NCBI GenBank assembly: GCA_910575005.1
Contig: CAJTCL010000002.1
Location: 124,001 to 188,000 of the forward strand
DNA from: Lachnospiraceae bacterium
GTDB lineage: Bacteria > Bacillota > Clostridia > Lachnospirales > Lachnospiraceae
DNA: 64,000 bases
Reading direction: 5' to 3'
The notes below the pieces were generated by a model. That model worked only from the letters and a program-made list of their open reading frames with translations, searched no databases and was not told the origin of the DNA. Position numbers and translations under genes: made by a program. Positions 44,457 to 54,727 of the stretch are shown here, in pieces. The number at the start of each line of letters is the position of its first letter. The first letter of the stretch is position 1.

Positions 44457-45107
44457 ATGAAAACGTTGATTTTGTTTGATTTGGATGGAACATTAGTCAA
44501 TACCGCTGAGGGAATTACGAGAAGTGTGCAATATGCTTTAAAACATTTTGGAATGACTGAGACAGATCAAAAGAAAATGGAGCGATTTATCGGTCCACCT
44601 TTACTAGAATCTTTTCAAAGAGAATATGGGTTCTCAGAAGAAAAATCAAATCAAGCTATAAAAATTTATCGTGAACGTTATGCAGAAAAAGGGGTGTATG
44701 AGTGCGAGCTTTATCCAGAAGTAAAGGCAACATTGCAAATACTTAAAGAAAAAGGGATTCGGCTAGGTGTTGCCTCCTCCAAGCCGGAAAAATATTGTAA
44801 AAAGATTCTTGAACATTTGCAGATTGCCCAGTATTTTGAGGTGATTGGCGGCGCAAGAGCCGATCTTGGTATTGGTACGAAGTTTCAGGTGCTTGAGCAT
44901 GTGCTTGAGCGTCTCCATATCCAGGAGAGAGAACAGGCAGTATTGATTGGAGATACCAAATATGATGCCATAGGCGCCAAAGAAGCAGGGATTGACTGCA
45001 TTGGTATAACTTATGGGTTTGAGCAAGATGTTGACGAAATGTACAAAGCCGGAGTGTTAGCAGTTTTTGATACTTTAAGGGAAGTTGTGCATTATTTAAG
45101 ATACTGA
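44457..45107 (+). CDS. HAD-superfamily phosphatase (phosphoglycolate phosphatase/PpaX-like)
   Basis: The 216-residue protein starts 38 bases after the MoxR gene behind GGATGGAGG. The motifs are LFDLDGTLVNTAEG (nucleophile Asp), GVASSKPE (motif II), the Lys in LGIGTKFQV (motif III region) and IGDTKYDAIGAKEAGI (motif IV). The C1 helical cap sits between motifs I and II, which makes it Gph/PpaX-like. Substrates may be phosphoglycolate or pyrophosphate, but this cannot be decided. It could be read through from the triad. Confidence 0.9.
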   Translation: MKTLILFDLDGTLVNTAEGITRSVQYALKHFGMTETDQKKMERFIGPPLLESFQREYGFSEEKSNQAIKIYRERYAEKGVYECELYPEVKATLQILKEKGIRLGVASSKPEKYCKKILEHLQIAQYFEVIGGARADLGIGTKFQVLEHVLERLHIQEREQAVLIGDTKYDAIGAKEAGIDCIGITYGFEQDVDEMYKAGVLAVFDTLREVVHYLRY

Positions 45108-45421
45108 ATGTGAATAAGATTCACATATTCGTATCATAGATTGATTTATCTGATTGTATTTTATAGTGATTATAATGAAGGCGTCAAAGTAAATTTGTGG
45201 TAAGATTTTTTTCTGATGTTGTTATATTTTTCCACATTTTTCCGATATAAATAATGTTTACATATTTAGTTTCTGCTAAGGATGGCGCTTATTTCTATGG
45301 ATAGACAGAGATAGGTGCCATCCTTTTCTGTGATAGGAAATTTCTGTCAAAATTAAGGGATTTAAGGGGCAGAAGCGGATTTAAATGTTTTAAAAAATTT
45401 GTTGATTGAGGAGGAATTATT
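45108..45421. other. Intergenic region with two hairpins
   Basis: No gene is seen in these 314 bases. A perfect small palindrome TGTGAAT-AAG-ATTCACA lies just after the HAD gene (about 45110-45126). A stronger hairpin pairs AAGGATGGCGC (45278-45288) with GTGCCATCCTT (45315-45325), followed by TTCT. It may be a weak terminator or a leader structure of the next gene. Confidence 0.5.
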
Positions 45422-46258
45422 ATGTTGGAAAAATTGCAGAACAACACAGGAAATGGATATTTTTCACAGGCAGTGTCAGAATATGCCAAAAGCATGGAAG
45501 CAAATAGTGAAAAGATGGGAGAGGGAACTCCAAAAACAATCGCTGAATTTTCAGAGAAAGAATGGGAAAAACTGTTAGATAAAGTGGACAGTGCAATTGA
45601 AGAATACAAAGAAGATTTAGACCAGCGTAAACAAGAAGCGCTTCAAAAGCAGCAGGAGCAGAGAGAATCTTATATCTTGGGCACTGCTGCAAAAGAAGAA
45701 CAACAGTTTGAACAGAGTGTAATGTTAGGAGGCAGTTTTCGGGTGATGCGTTTTATGAATATAGACAGTGTTGGCGAGAATTCCTCAAAAGAGCCAGAAC
45801 AGCCAGATATCAAGGATACGGTTGCGTATATCACAACAGAGGAAGCGATCAATAAGTTGCTGGGAAAGGGAAAACAGGCGCCCTATTCTGCGATGGCAGA
45901 TGAGAATGGTGTCATAGAATATAAAGGGGTAGTGTTTCAGTGTGATTATGATCACAATCGTCTCTGTTTGGGGGATGTGTCAAATTCAGAGAATTGTATT
46001 ACAGTTCCCTTGGAAGACGGAGGATGTCTGGTCTTTAACCGCAACAATATAGATGATCTGGTCAAAGCGATTGATATGTTTTCTCCAAAAGATATCAATC
46101 AGATTATGCGTGCCATCGCTCAGGATGCTAAAGTAAGGCAGACGAAGATGGAGATTGAGGATCAGACGAGCGGCGTGGAGGTACTAGAGCATCCCGAGGA
46201 TGATGCCAGCCACGCAAAGACGTCTGACACGCAAACCAAGTACCAGTCAGAGGATTAA
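45422..46258 (+). CDS. Unknown cytosolic protein upstream of a CPBP protease
   Basis: This 278-residue protein begins after GAGGAGG. The first ~80 residues are a charged helical or coiled region (TPKTIAEFSEKEWEKLLDKV, KQEALQKQQEQRES). The middle and C-terminus are a compact alpha/beta part with EYKGVVFQCDYDHNRLCLGD, then LEDGGCLVFNRNNIDDLVKA. It is acidic and has no signal peptide. I recognise no characterised family, though the style suggests a Clostridia-restricted protein. The CPBP protease starts 23 bases downstream. Confidence 0.75.
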   Translation: MLEKLQNNTGNGYFSQAVSEYAKSMEANSEKMGEGTPKTIAEFSEKEWEKLLDKVDSAIEEYKEDLDQRKQEALQKQQEQRESYILGTAAKEEQQFEQSVMLGGSFRVMRFMNIDSVGENSSKEPEQPDIKDTVAYITTEEAINKLLGKGKQAPYSAMADENGVIEYKGVVFQCDYDHNRLCLGDVSNSENCITVPLEDGGCLVFNRNNIDDLVKAIDMFSPKDINQIMRAIAQDAKVRQTKMEIEDQTSGVEVLEHPEDDASHAKTSDTQTKYQSED

Positions 46259-46281
46259 AAGAGAGAGGTTTGATAAAAATT

Positions 46282-47154
46282 ATGGATCCAAAAAACATCC
46301 AGTATAGTCCGATTTTTAAGTCATGGAATATGATTTATCCAATATTTATCTATTTTGTGGCGACAAATCTTGCCATGACAGTGTTTACGATGTTTGCAGT
46401 ATTCCTGGGGGCAGATCCCCAGGAACAGTATATGATGCTGCAGACAGCGGCAGTGGCAGTGACAATTCCTTTTATTGCCCGTTATTATCAAAAAGATAGA
46501 AAGCAGCCTACGGTATTCTGGGAACATATGGAACTGGAATTTGAGAAAAAGACAACTGCAAAGAAAGTAGGGAACGGCATTTTTATGTTTCTTGTTGGCG
46601 CAGCGGCTGGAATGATGCTAAACAATCTGTTGATGCTCACCGGCTTAGAAGAGATTTCACAGGGATATCAGGAAGTCAACCTAAAATTTTTTGCAGGCGG
46701 CATTCTGTTTGAACTATTGGGCGCTTGTCTGCTGACCCCGTTTTTGGAAGAATTGCTATACCGCAGTGTAGTATATGGCAGACTATGTGATATGATGATT
46801 TTGGATAATGAGGAGAAGACACAACAAGGACAAAAACGGGAAAGAAACAGCCGTATTCTTGCTATGGTAATATCTGCATTGCTGTTTGGAGTACTGCATA
46901 TGAATTTAGTGCAGTTTATCTATGCAGGCGTGTTGGGGATTTTGCTTGCCTGGCTGATGGAAAAATCAGGACATTTTTATGGAGCTTTTCTGGCACATAT
47001 GGGAGCAAATCTCATGGCTGTGCTGCGAGTGGAGACTGAGATATTTTCCTGGATGGAGCCCCCCAAACCTGCATTTTATGGAGCGACCGCTGGGTTGACA
47101 GTTTTGTCAGTGGTATTGATTGTAGTTATTCAAATCTGGAATCGAAGGTCGTAA
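46282..47154 (+). CDS. CPBP-family intramembrane metalloprotease
   Basis: ATG 46282 is used; a TTG four codons earlier lies almost on the GAGAGG site. The 290-residue protein has seven to eight hydrophobic segments. The Abi/CPBP (Rce1-like) motifs are complete: EELLYR (motif 1, Glu-Glu and Arg), FGVLHMN (motif 2 His) and HMGAN (motif 3 His). Family members process prenylated or other small peptides and include bacteriocin self-immunity proteins. The substrate here is unknown; coupling to the unknown gene upstream is the only hint. Confidence 0.9.
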   Translation: MDPKNIQYSPIFKSWNMIYPIFIYFVATNLAMTVFTMFAVFLGADPQEQYMMLQTAAVAVTIPFIARYYQKDRKQPTVFWEHMELEFEKKTTAKKVGNGIFMFLVGAAAGMMLNNLLMLTGLEEISQGYQEVNLKFFAGGILFELLGACLLTPFLEELLYRSVVYGRLCDMMILDNEEKTQQGQKRERNSRILAMVISALLFGVLHMNLVQFIYAGVLGILLAWLMEKSGHFYGAFLAHMGANLMAVLRVETEIFSWMEPPKPAFYGATAGLTVLSVVLIVVIQIWNRRS

Positions 47155-47214
47155 GAAAAATATTGATTGGAACATTTTCTAATGTAAAGTGAGAATGTTT
47201 GAAAGGAATCTATT

Positions 47215-48000
47215 ATGGCAGTTATGTACGATTTGACAGCGGTTAAAATATTACATCTATTGGGTTTGAAGGAGACAGTGGGGAAAACGAAACTGGAAGC
47301 GTTTGGGAGAGAGAATAAACAAAAGCTGCCACGGATATTAAATGATTTTTTAAGTGTGGCAATGGATCAGTCTCTTTTTTCTACCGCGGACATTTATACT
47401 GACAGTAGTAATTTGGGATATTTTTATGAGTGGATCGAAGAAGAGATTGAAGAACGTCAGGAAGATTGGGAGGAATGTCCAGAAGAATGTTCTGAGGATC
47501 CTTATTTTCCATTTTCACAGATTCCCAAAGAGCAATGGTCAGAGCTTGTCTCTGATTATCTGTTGATTGGCAGTGATTACGGCGTTGGGGTGGTGAGCTT
47601 TGGTATTCGCAATGAAGATTTATCAGAGGATAATCCTGCCGTCTATGTGCAAAATGAGGCAGATCCATTGATAGAGTGGAAACTCTATTATGATAATCTG
47701 GCAGATTTTCTCATGTATATTGTCTGTGATATTCTTGCCTGTAGAAATTATTCTACCGCACAACGAGTCTTGAAAAATTCTTCATGGAAGAATTGTGATT
47801 ATGGGAGCCAGGAAGAACTAAAACAGGATTTATTACAGAGAAATATTTGCTTTTCAGAGATGAAAAAATATCATTCGCAGTTTGAAGATGATGTATGTTA
47901 TCGCTGCTGTTACGATCCAGAAGAAAAGGTATTTTATCTTGTCAAAGATGAGAAAATGTTGATTGTATTAGAAAATAAGGAAGTTATATGCTCCCGCTGA
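47215..48000 (+). CDS. Unknown protein, possibly SUKH (SMI1/KNR4)-like
   Basis: This 261-residue acidic protein follows GAAAGGAA. The segment DYLLIGSDYGVGVVSFGI, then NPAVYVQNEADPLIEWKLYYDNLADFLMYI has the order of features seen in SUKH immunity or scaffold domains (GxG strand pair, PAVYxxxx, aromatic-FL helix). That is a pattern judgement only. Residues ~80-95 are a Glu/Cys-rich low-complexity stretch. The C-terminus has CYRCCYDPEEK. No toxin gene is adjacent, so an immunity role is not supported by context. Confidence 0.6.
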   Translation: MAVMYDLTAVKILHLLGLKETVGKTKLEAFGRENKQKLPRILNDFLSVAMDQSLFSTADIYTDSSNLGYFYEWIEEEIEERQEDWEECPEECSEDPYFPFSQIPKEQWSELVSDYLLIGSDYGVGVVSFGIRNEDLSEDNPAVYVQNEADPLIEWKLYYDNLADFLMYIVCDILACRNYSTAQRVLKNSSWKNCDYGSQEELKQDLLQRNICFSEMKKYHSQFEDDVCYRCCYDPEEKVFYLVKDEKMLIVLENKEVICSR

Positions 48001-48459
48001 CCAAACAGTGTAAGTGAGACTGTACATGTAGAAGCAAATAGTATCATTATTTGTGATTGAGAATTCCTGATGAGAGGAGTAATAAATCGCAGTGTATTAT
48101 GGGGAAAAAAGGAAGGGAAGGACTTGTGATGATACCGCAAGTCTTTTTCTTTTGGGATTTGATTTCCTTTTTCTTATGATATGTATAAACTGGGGAAAGA
48201 TGTCAATAAAAATAGAACAAATTTCTATATCAAAATTCATATCAATCAAGTTTAAAGTTTCTACAATTCTCAAACAATTCAATTTTAACACCATAAATTA
48301 GGACTGGAAAAAAGAAAAAATTTTGAATAATAATGGTAAATATAGCGTTTAATTGTACGATAAGACCTGATTTTAATCAAAAAATACTATAAATTATCAG
48401 ATAATATAATTAAAAATATTGTATTATCATATTATCAGACGATTATAAGAAAAAAACTG
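48001..48459. other. AT-rich intergenic region before the glt promoter
   Basis: Apart from the terminator at 48121-48150 this stretch shows no gene. It becomes very A/T-rich from ~48180 to 48450, with short direct and inverted ATTATCA/TGATAAT-like motifs at ~48397-48437 (ATTATCAG occurs twice, with related copies). Such motifs could bind a regulator of glt. Confidence 0.45.
48121..48150 (+). terminator. Rho-independent terminator after the SUKH-like gene
   Basis: GACTTGTG (48121-48128) pairs with CGCAAGTC (48136-48143), followed by TTTTTCTTTT. Confidence 0.8.
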
Positions 48460-48488
48460 TTTACAAGCGTAAAAAAAAGGTGTATATT
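48460..48488 (+). promoter_or_regulatory. Promoter of gltB-gltD
   Basis: TTTACA (48460-48465), a 17-base spacer and TATATT (48483-48488). It implies an untranslated leader of about 160 bases. Confidence 0.75.
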
Positions 48489-48494
48489 AATTTT

Positions 48495-48654
48495 CAGAGC
48501 AATACTTTACCGTAGCAGAGCAGGGAACTGAGAATATTTGACAGTATTTTTCAGATAAATATATAGAGATCAGGTGGGGACGATTCCCGTGCAAGAACGC
48601 CGAGACGTTCTTGCATTCTGCTCCGTTAAATACCAAAATAGGAAGGATGATTAG
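48495..48654 (+). promoter_or_regulatory. Structured leader of gltB (candidate cis-regulatory RNA)
   Basis: The ~160-base leader contains several paired elements: CTGAGAATA with TATTTTTCAG (about 48528-48555), a GGGA-CGAT-TCCC turn at ~48577-48588, and a perfect 10-bp stem 48590-48599 with 48606-48615. GAGCAG (48518-48523) can pair with CTGCTC (48618-48623) to enclose all of these. There is no T-tract, so control would act on translation, processing or stability. I do not match it to a known riboswitch. Confidence 0.5.
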
Positions 48655-51600
48655 ATGCAGGAGACAAAGAGGACAGCAATGGGAATGTACGACCCAAGGT
48701 TTGAGCATGATAACTGCGGAATTGGTGCGGTGGTAAATATCAAAGGCATTAAAACGCATAAAACAGTTGAGAATGCATTAAAGATAGTAGAGAATTTAAA
48801 ACATAGAGCTGGAAAAGATGCAGAGGGAAAGACTGGCGACGGCGTAGGGATTCTTTTACAGATTTCTCACAAATTTTTCAGCAAAGCAGCGCAAAAGGCA
48901 GGGATCGTTATTGGAGAAGAACGGGACTATGGAATTGGTATGTTTTTCTTTCCTCAAGATGAATTAAAGCGCAATCAAGCTAAGAAAATGTTTGAGGTGA
49001 TTGTCAAGAAAGAAGGTATGGAATTTTTAGGATGGCGGCAGGTTCCCATTGACCCAACGAAACTAGGACAGAAAGCCGTGGATTGTATGCCATATATCAT
49101 GCAAGGGTTTGTCAGGCGTCCAGCGCATGTAGAGAAAGGTCTTGATTTTGACCGCAAGTTATATGTGGCAAGACGAGTATTTGAGCAGTCCAATGATGAT
49201 ACTTATGTGGTTTCTTTATCCAGCAGAACGATTGTCTATAAAGGAATGTTTCTGGTAGAACAATTGCGCTTGTTTTTTGCAGATTTACAAGATAAAGATT
49301 ATGAATCAGCCATTGCAACTGTGCATTCCAGATTTTCCACCAACACAAATCCAAGCTGGGAGCGCGCCCATCCCAATCGTTTTATTGTGCACAATGGAGA
49401 GATCAACACCATTCGCGGAAATGCAGATAAAATGTTGGCGCGCGAGGAGACAATGGAATCGGAACATCTGCGGGGAGAACTGCAGAAGGTACTTCCAGTA
49501 GTGAATGCTGAAGGCTCCGACTCAGCAATGTTGGACAACACCTTGGAATTTTTGGTGATGAGTGGTATGGACCTGCCGCTTGCGGTTATGATTACCATTC
49601 CAGAACCTTGGGCGAACAATGATCTTATGAGCCAGAAGAAAAAGGATTTCTATCAGTATTATGCCACAATGATGGAACCGTGGGACGGTCCAGCTTCCAT
49701 TTTATTTAGTGACGGCGATATTTTAGGGGCAATCTTAGACCGCAATGGTCTGCGTCCTTCCCGTTATTATATTACAGATGACGATTATCTGGTATTATCC
49801 TCAGAGGTGGGAGTGCTTGATATCGACCCTATGAAGATTGTCTCAAAGGAACGTCTGCGCCCTGGCAAAATGCTTTTGGTTGATACCGTACAGGGCAGAG
49901 TGATTGATGATGATGAATTAAAAGAGCGCTATGCAAGCAAGCGGCCTTATGGCGAATGGCTGGATCGGAATTTGATCAAACTTGCAAATCTTAAAATTCC
50001 AAATCAACGTGTGCCAGAGTACAGCAAGGAAGAACGCCAGAGATTACAGAAAACTTTTGGTTACACATATGAGTCCTTAAAAGAATCGATTTTGCCGATG
50101 GCCAAAAATGGCGGGGAGGCGACAGCGGCAATGGGGATTGATACCCCGTTAGCAGCCTTGGCAGGCGATCATCAGCCATTGTTTAATTATTTTAAACAGA
50201 AATTTGCACAGGTCACAAATCCTCCGATTGATTCCATCCGCGAGGAAGTGGTGACAAGCACCACGGTATATATTGGCGAGGATGGAAACTTATTAGAAGA
50301 AAGACCTTTAAACTGCCAGGTATTGAAAGTGGATAATCCGATTTTGACGAATACCGATCTGATGAAAATCAAATCTATGAAGGCAGAAGGGTTCAAAGTA
50401 GTGGAAATTCCCATTACTTATTATAAAAATACCAGCCTGGAAAAGGCCATTGACCGCTTGTTTGTGGAGGCGGACCGCGCTTATCGGGACGGTGCCAATA
50501 TCTTGATTTTATCTGACCGCAGCGTAGACGAAAATCATGTGCCGATTCCATCACTGCTTGCGGTATCAGCGTTGCAGCAGTATCTGATCAAGACCAAAAA
50601 GAGAACTGCGCTGGCCATGATTCTGGAATCTGGCGAGCCAAGAGAAGTGCATCATTTTGCAACGCTTCTCGGTTATGGCGCCTGTGCCATCAATCCTTAT
50701 CTGGCTCAAGATACGGTAAAACAGTTGATTGATGAACATATGCTGGATAAAGATTATTATGCAGCGGTTGAAGATTATAACCATGCCATTCTTCACGGGA
50801 TTGTAAAGATTGCAGCAAAGATGGGCATTTCTACGATTCAATCCTATCAAGGGGCAAAGATTTTTGAGGCGATTGGAATCAGCGCTGATGTGATAGAGCG
50901 ATATTTCACCAATACTGTGAGCAGAATTGGCGGCATTACTTTAAAGGATATTGAGGAGGACGTCAATGCACTTCATTCCAGCGCCTATGATCCTCTTGGA
51001 CTGGAGACAGATTTGACACTGGAAAGCAGAGGACGTCATAAGATGCGCAGTGGTGCAGACAGCCATCTCTATAATCCTGTCACGATTCATCTGCTGCAAG
51101 AATCTACCAAGCGCGGAGATTATCAGTTGTTTAAGCAGTATACTCAGGCGGCAGACAGGCAGGAGAAGGATGCTAATATTCGCGGGATGATGGCATTTAA
51201 ATTTCCAAAAAAGGGCGTGCCGATTGAGGAAGTGGAGAGTGTAGAATCCATTGTCACACGTTTTAAGACGGGCGCTATGTCCTATGGTTCGATTTCTCAG
51301 GAAGCACATGAGACTTTGGCAGTCGCCATGAACCGCCTGCATGGAAAATCCAACAGCGGTGAGGGCGGAGAGAATCCAGAACGTCTGGTGACAGGCAGAG
51401 ACGGAATTAACCGTTGTTCCGCCATCAAACAAGTAGCGTCAGGAAGATTTGGCGTCACCAGCCAGTATTTGGTGAGCGCGAAAGAAATTCAGATTAAAAT
51501 GGCGCAAGGGGCTAAGCCAGGAGAGGGCGGACATCTTCCAGGACAGAAAGTCTATCCCTGGATTGCCAAGACCAGGCTTTCCACCCCAGGAGTATCTTTG

Positions 51601-53196
51601 ATATCTCCTCCGCCTCACCATGATATTTACTCGATTGAAGATTTGGAGCAGTTGATTTATGACTTAAAGAATGCCAACAAACAGGCGCGGATTACCGTGA
51701 AGCTGGTATCTGAGGCAGGTGTGGGAACCGTTGCCGCTGGCGTGGCCAAGGCAGGGGCGCAAGTAGTGCTGATTTCTGGTTATGACGGAGGTACCGGCGC
51801 TGCACCAAGCAGCTCCATTCACAATGCAGGGCTTCCCTGGGAGCTGGGACTTTCCGAGACGCATCAGACCTTGATACTAAACGGTCTGCGCAATAAGGTA
51901 CGCATTGAGACAGATGGAAAGCTGATGACAGGACGTGACGTTGCAATTGCAGCTATGCTTGGAGCAGAGGAATTTGGCTTTGCAACAGCGCCTTTGGTGA
52001 CAATGGGCTGTGTGATGATGCGTGTCTGTAACTTAGACACCTGTCCGGCAGGAATTGCCACTCAAAATCCAGAACTGAGGAAGCGGTTTGCAGGAAAGCC
52101 AGAATATGTGATGAATTTCATGCGCTTTATCGCTGAAGAGCTGCGGGAATATATGGCAAAATTGGGCATCCGAACGGTGGATGAGCTGGTGGGACGCAGT
52201 GATTTGTTAAAAGTGCGTGAGGATTTGAATCAGAGGGAAAAGGAATTGGATTTGTCTAAAATTCTCAACAATCCATTTGCAGGGCCCAAGGAAAAAGTTA
52301 TCTTTGATCCCAAACAAGTATATGATTTTGAATTGGAGAAAACCAAGGATGAAAAAGTGCTCCTCAAGCAGTTGAAATCGGCCTTGGAGACTGGGCAAAA
52401 ACGCAGCATCAATATGGAAGTAACAAATACAGACCGTGCATTTGGTACAATTTTTGGTTCTGAGATTACCAGACGTTATGTAGATCGTCTGGAGGAAGAT
52501 ACCTTTTTGGTAAAATGTACCGGAGCCGGCGGGCAGAGTTTTGGAGCGTTTATTCCTAAGGGACTGACCTTAGAACTGGTCGGAGACAGCAACGATTACT
52601 TTGGAAAAGGATTGTCCGGCGGCAAGCTGGTAGTTTATCCGCCAGCAGGAGTAAAATTCCGGCAGGATGAAAATATTATTATTGGAAATGTGGCGCTTTA
52701 TGGCGCTACCAGCGGCAAAGCCTTTATCAATGGAGTGGCCGGAGAACGTTTCTGCGTGCGCAATTCCGGCGCCAATGCAGTGGTAGAGGGTGTGGGCGAT
52801 CATGGCTGTGAATATATGACAGGCGGTACTGTGGTAGTGCTTGGCAAGACTGGGAAAAACTTTGCTGCGGGAATGAGCGGCGGTATTGCCTATGTGCTGG
52901 ATGAAGACAACGATCTCTATACCCGAATCAATAAGGAAATGGTATTTTCTCAGGAAATCACTTCCAAATATGATGTGATGGAATTAAAAGATATGATTAA
53001 GGAGCATGTAGCATTGACGAATTCTCAAAAAGGTAAGGAAATTTTGGATAATTTCAGTCAGTATCTGCCTAAATTTAAGAAAATTGTTCCTTATGACTAT
53101 CATCGGATGATGATGGCCATTGTACAGATGGAAGAAAAAGGTTTAAGTTCCGAACAGGCACAGATTGAAGCATTCTATGCCAACATGAAGAATTAA
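48655..53196 (+). CDS. gltB: Glutamate synthase (NADPH) large subunit
   Basis: This 1513-residue enzyme forms glutamate from glutamine and 2-oxoglutarate with its small subunit. The class II glutaminase domain begins at Cys21 (HDNCGIGAVV), normally exposed by removing the short propeptide, here ~20 residues. The central and FMN domains carry GGEGGENPE-like sequence, KPGEGGHLPG and SGYDGGTGAAPSS. The 3Fe-4S ligands are in CVMMRVCNLDTCPAG. The C-terminal GXGXG beta-helix domain follows (~1240-1480). Length is typical. gltD starts 13 bases downstream. The long structured leader suggests added control of nitrogen assimilation. Confidence 0.98.
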   Translation: MQETKRTAMGMYDPRFEHDNCGIGAVVNIKGIKTHKTVENALKIVENLKHRAGKDAEGKTGDGVGILLQISHKFFSKAAQKAGIVIGEERDYGIGMFFFPQDELKRNQAKKMFEVIVKKEGMEFLGWRQVPIDPTKLGQKAVDCMPYIMQGFVRRPAHVEKGLDFDRKLYVARRVFEQSNDDTYVVSLSSRTIVYKGMFLVEQLRLFFADLQDKDYESAIATVHSRFSTNTNPSWERAHPNRFIVHNGEINTIRGNADKMLAREETMESEHLRGELQKVLPVVNAEGSDSAMLDNTLEFLVMSGMDLPLAVMITIPEPWANNDLMSQKKKDFYQYYATMMEPWDGPASILFSDGDILGAILDRNGLRPSRYYITDDDYLVLSSEVGVLDIDPMKIVSKERLRPGKMLLVDTVQGRVIDDDELKERYASKRPYGEWLDRNLIKLANLKIPNQRVPEYSKEERQRLQKTFGYTYESLKESILPMAKNGGEATAAMGIDTPLAALAGDHQPLFNYFKQKFAQVTNPPIDSIREEVVTSTTVYIGEDGNLLEERPLNCQVLKVDNPILTNTDLMKIKSMKAEGFKVVEIPITYYKNTSLEKAIDRLFVEADRAYRDGANILILSDRSVDENHVPIPSLLAVSALQQYLIKTKKRTALAMILESGEPREVHHFATLLGYGACAINPYLAQDTVKQLIDEHMLDKDYYAAVEDYNHAILHGIVKIAAKMGISTIQSYQGAKIFEAIGISADVIERYFTNTVSRIGGITLKDIEEDVNALHSSAYDPLGLETDLTLESRGRHKMRSGADSHLYNPVTIHLLQESTKRGDYQLFKQYTQAADRQEKDANIRGMMAFKFPKKGVPIEEVESVESIVTRFKTGAMSYGSISQEAHETLAVAMNRLHGKSNSGEGGENPERLVTGRDGINRCSAIKQVASGRFGVTSQYLVSAKEIQIKMAQGAKPGEGGHLPGQKVYPWIAKTRLSTPGVSLISPPPHHDIYSIEDLEQLIYDLKNANKQARITVKLVSEAGVGTVAAGVAKAGAQVVLISGYDGGTGAAPSSSIHNAGLPWELGLSETHQTLILNGLRNKVRIETDGKLMTGRDVAIAAMLGAEEFGFATAPLVTMGCVMMRVCNLDTCPAGIATQNPELRKRFAGKPEYVMNFMRFIAEELREYMAKLGIRTVDELVGRSDLLKVREDLNQREKELDLSKILNNPFAGPKEKVIFDPKQVYDFELEKTKDEKVLLKQLKSALETGQKRSINMEVTNTDRAFGTIFGSEITRRYVDRLEEDTFLVKCTGAGGQSFGAFIPKGLTLELVGDSNDYFGKGLSGGKLVVYPPAGVKFRQDENIIIGNVALYGATSGKAFINGVAGERFCVRNSGANAVVEGVGDHGCEYMTGGTVVVLGKTGKNFAAGMSGGIAYVLDEDNDLYTRINKEMVFSQEITSKYDVMELKDMIKEHVALTNSQKGKEILDNFSQYLPKFKKIVPYDYHRMMMAIVQMEEKGLSSEQAQIEAFYANMKN

Positions 53197-53209
53197 GGAG
53201 GGAACAGGA

Positions 53210-54700
53210 ATGGGAAAACCAACAGGATTTATGGAATACGACAGACAGACAGCTAAGGCAGAAGCTCCCAAAGAGCGTATCAAACATTTTAATGAGTTCC
53301 ATACCCCTCTAAGCAAAGAAGAGCAGAAAAAGCAGGGGGCGCGCTGTATGGCCTGCGGCGTCCCCTTCTGTCAGTCGGGGATGGACATCATGGGTATGAC
53401 TTCAGGCTGTCCATTGCACAATCTGGTACCGGAATGGAATGATTTGGTATACACGGGAAATTGGGAGCAGGCTTACAATCGTCTGAAAAAGACCAACAAT
53501 TTTCCAGAATTTACGGCAAGAGTGTGTCCGGCGCTCTGTGAGGCGGCATGTACCTGCGGTAATTATGGCGAGGCGGTGTCAGTTAAGGAAAATGAATTTG
53601 GTATTATTGAACATGCATATGAACAGGGTTTTACTGCGGCAAAACCGCCGAAAGTGCGCACCGGAAAAAAGGTAGCAATCATTGGTTCTGGTCCGGCAGG
53701 ATTGGCAGCGGCAGACCAGCTCAACAAGCGCGGACATCTGGTCACAGTATATGAACGTGATGACCGCGTGGGAGGACTTCTGATGTATGGAATACCTAAT
53801 ATGAAGCTGGAAAAGCATGTGATTGACCGTAAGATTGATATTATGAGAGAAGAGGGTGTGGAGTTTATCACTGGGGTAAATGTGGGCAAGGATGTCAAAG
53901 CAGCTAAATTGCTGAAAGAGTATGACAGGATAATTCTTGCCTGCGGCGCTAAAAATCCTAGAGATATCAAGGCGCCTGGCAGAGACGCCAAAGGCATCTA
54001 TTTTGCAGTCGATTTTTTGGCGGCAACCACCAAGAGCCTGCTGGATTCAGAGCTAAAGGACAAGAAATATGTCTCTGCCAAGGGTAAGAAAGTAGTGGTA
54101 ATTGGCGGAGGCGATACCGGAAATGACTGTGTGGGCACGGCAATCCGGCATGGAGCGGCCGCTGTGACACAGCTTGAGATGATGCCAAAAGCGCCAAATC
54201 AGCGGGCAGAGGACAATGCTTGGCCGCAGTGGCCGAAGGTCTGCAAGACAGATTACGGTCAGGAGGAAGCAATCGCAGTATTTGGGCATGATCCACGTAA
54301 ATATCAGACTACTGTAAAAGAATTTCTGAAAGATAAAAATGGAAATCTCTGCGGCTTGACGATTGTAAAGCTGGAGAGTAAGAAAGATGAAAAGACTGGC
54401 CGTATGGTGATGGAAGAAGTGCCAGGTTCAGAAAATAAACTGGAGGCGGATTTGGTTCTGATTGCAGCGGGATTTTTGGGCACAGAGAAGTATGTTGCGG
54501 ATGCTTTCGGGGTATCTCTCAATGAACGCACCAACGTGCAGACTGAGACAGGACATTACCATACAAATGTGGAAAATGTCTTTACGGCAGGTGATATGCA
54601 CAGAGGACAATCTCTGGTTGTCTGGGCAATCAGGGAGGGCCGTGAGGTTGCCAGGGAAGTAGACTTAAGTCTGATGGGATATACAAATTTGGAAGTGTAA
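53210..54700 (+). CDS. gltD: Glutamate synthase small subunit
   Basis: The 496-residue partner of GltB passes electrons from NAD(P)H through FAD and two 4Fe-4S clusters. Cysteine motifs [19 protein letters not shown] and [12 protein letters not shown] are intact. The FAD site is [17 protein letters not shown] and the NAD(P)H site is [15 protein letters not shown]. The C-terminal [20 protein letters not shown] is family-typical. It follows a GGAGGGAACAGG site and ends before a strong terminator. Confidence 0.97.
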   Translation: MGKPTGFMEYDRQTAKAEAPKERIKHFNEFHTPLSKEEQKKQGARCMACGVPFCQSGMDIMGMTSGCPLHNLVPEWNDLVYTGNWEQAYNRLKKTNNFPEFTARVCPALCEAACTCGNYGEAVSVKENEFGIIEHAYEQGFTAAKPPKVRTGKKVAIIGSGPAGLAAADQLNKRGHLVTVYERDDRVGGLLMYGIPNMKLEKHVIDRKIDIMREEGVEFITGVNVGKDVKAAKLLKEYDRIILACGAKNPRDIKAPGRDAKGIYFAVDFLAATTKSLLDSELKDKKYVSAKGKKVVVIGGGDTGNDCVGTAIRHGAAAVTQLEMMPKAPNQRAEDNAWPQWPKVCKTDYGQEEAIAVFGHDPRKYQTTVKEFLKDKNGNLCGLTIVKLESKKDEKTGRMVMEEVPGSENKLEADLVLIAAGFLGTEKYVADAFGVSLNERTNVQTETGHYHTNVENVFTAGDMHRGQSLVVWAIREGREVAREVDLSLMGYTNLEV

Positions 54701-54727
54701 GAAAGATTTGATAAGATTTTATCTATG

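Noticed and set aside
50941-51432. 163-codon reverse frame inside gltB
   Set aside because: It is antisense to highly conserved gltB sequence, with no ribosome site or recognisable domain.
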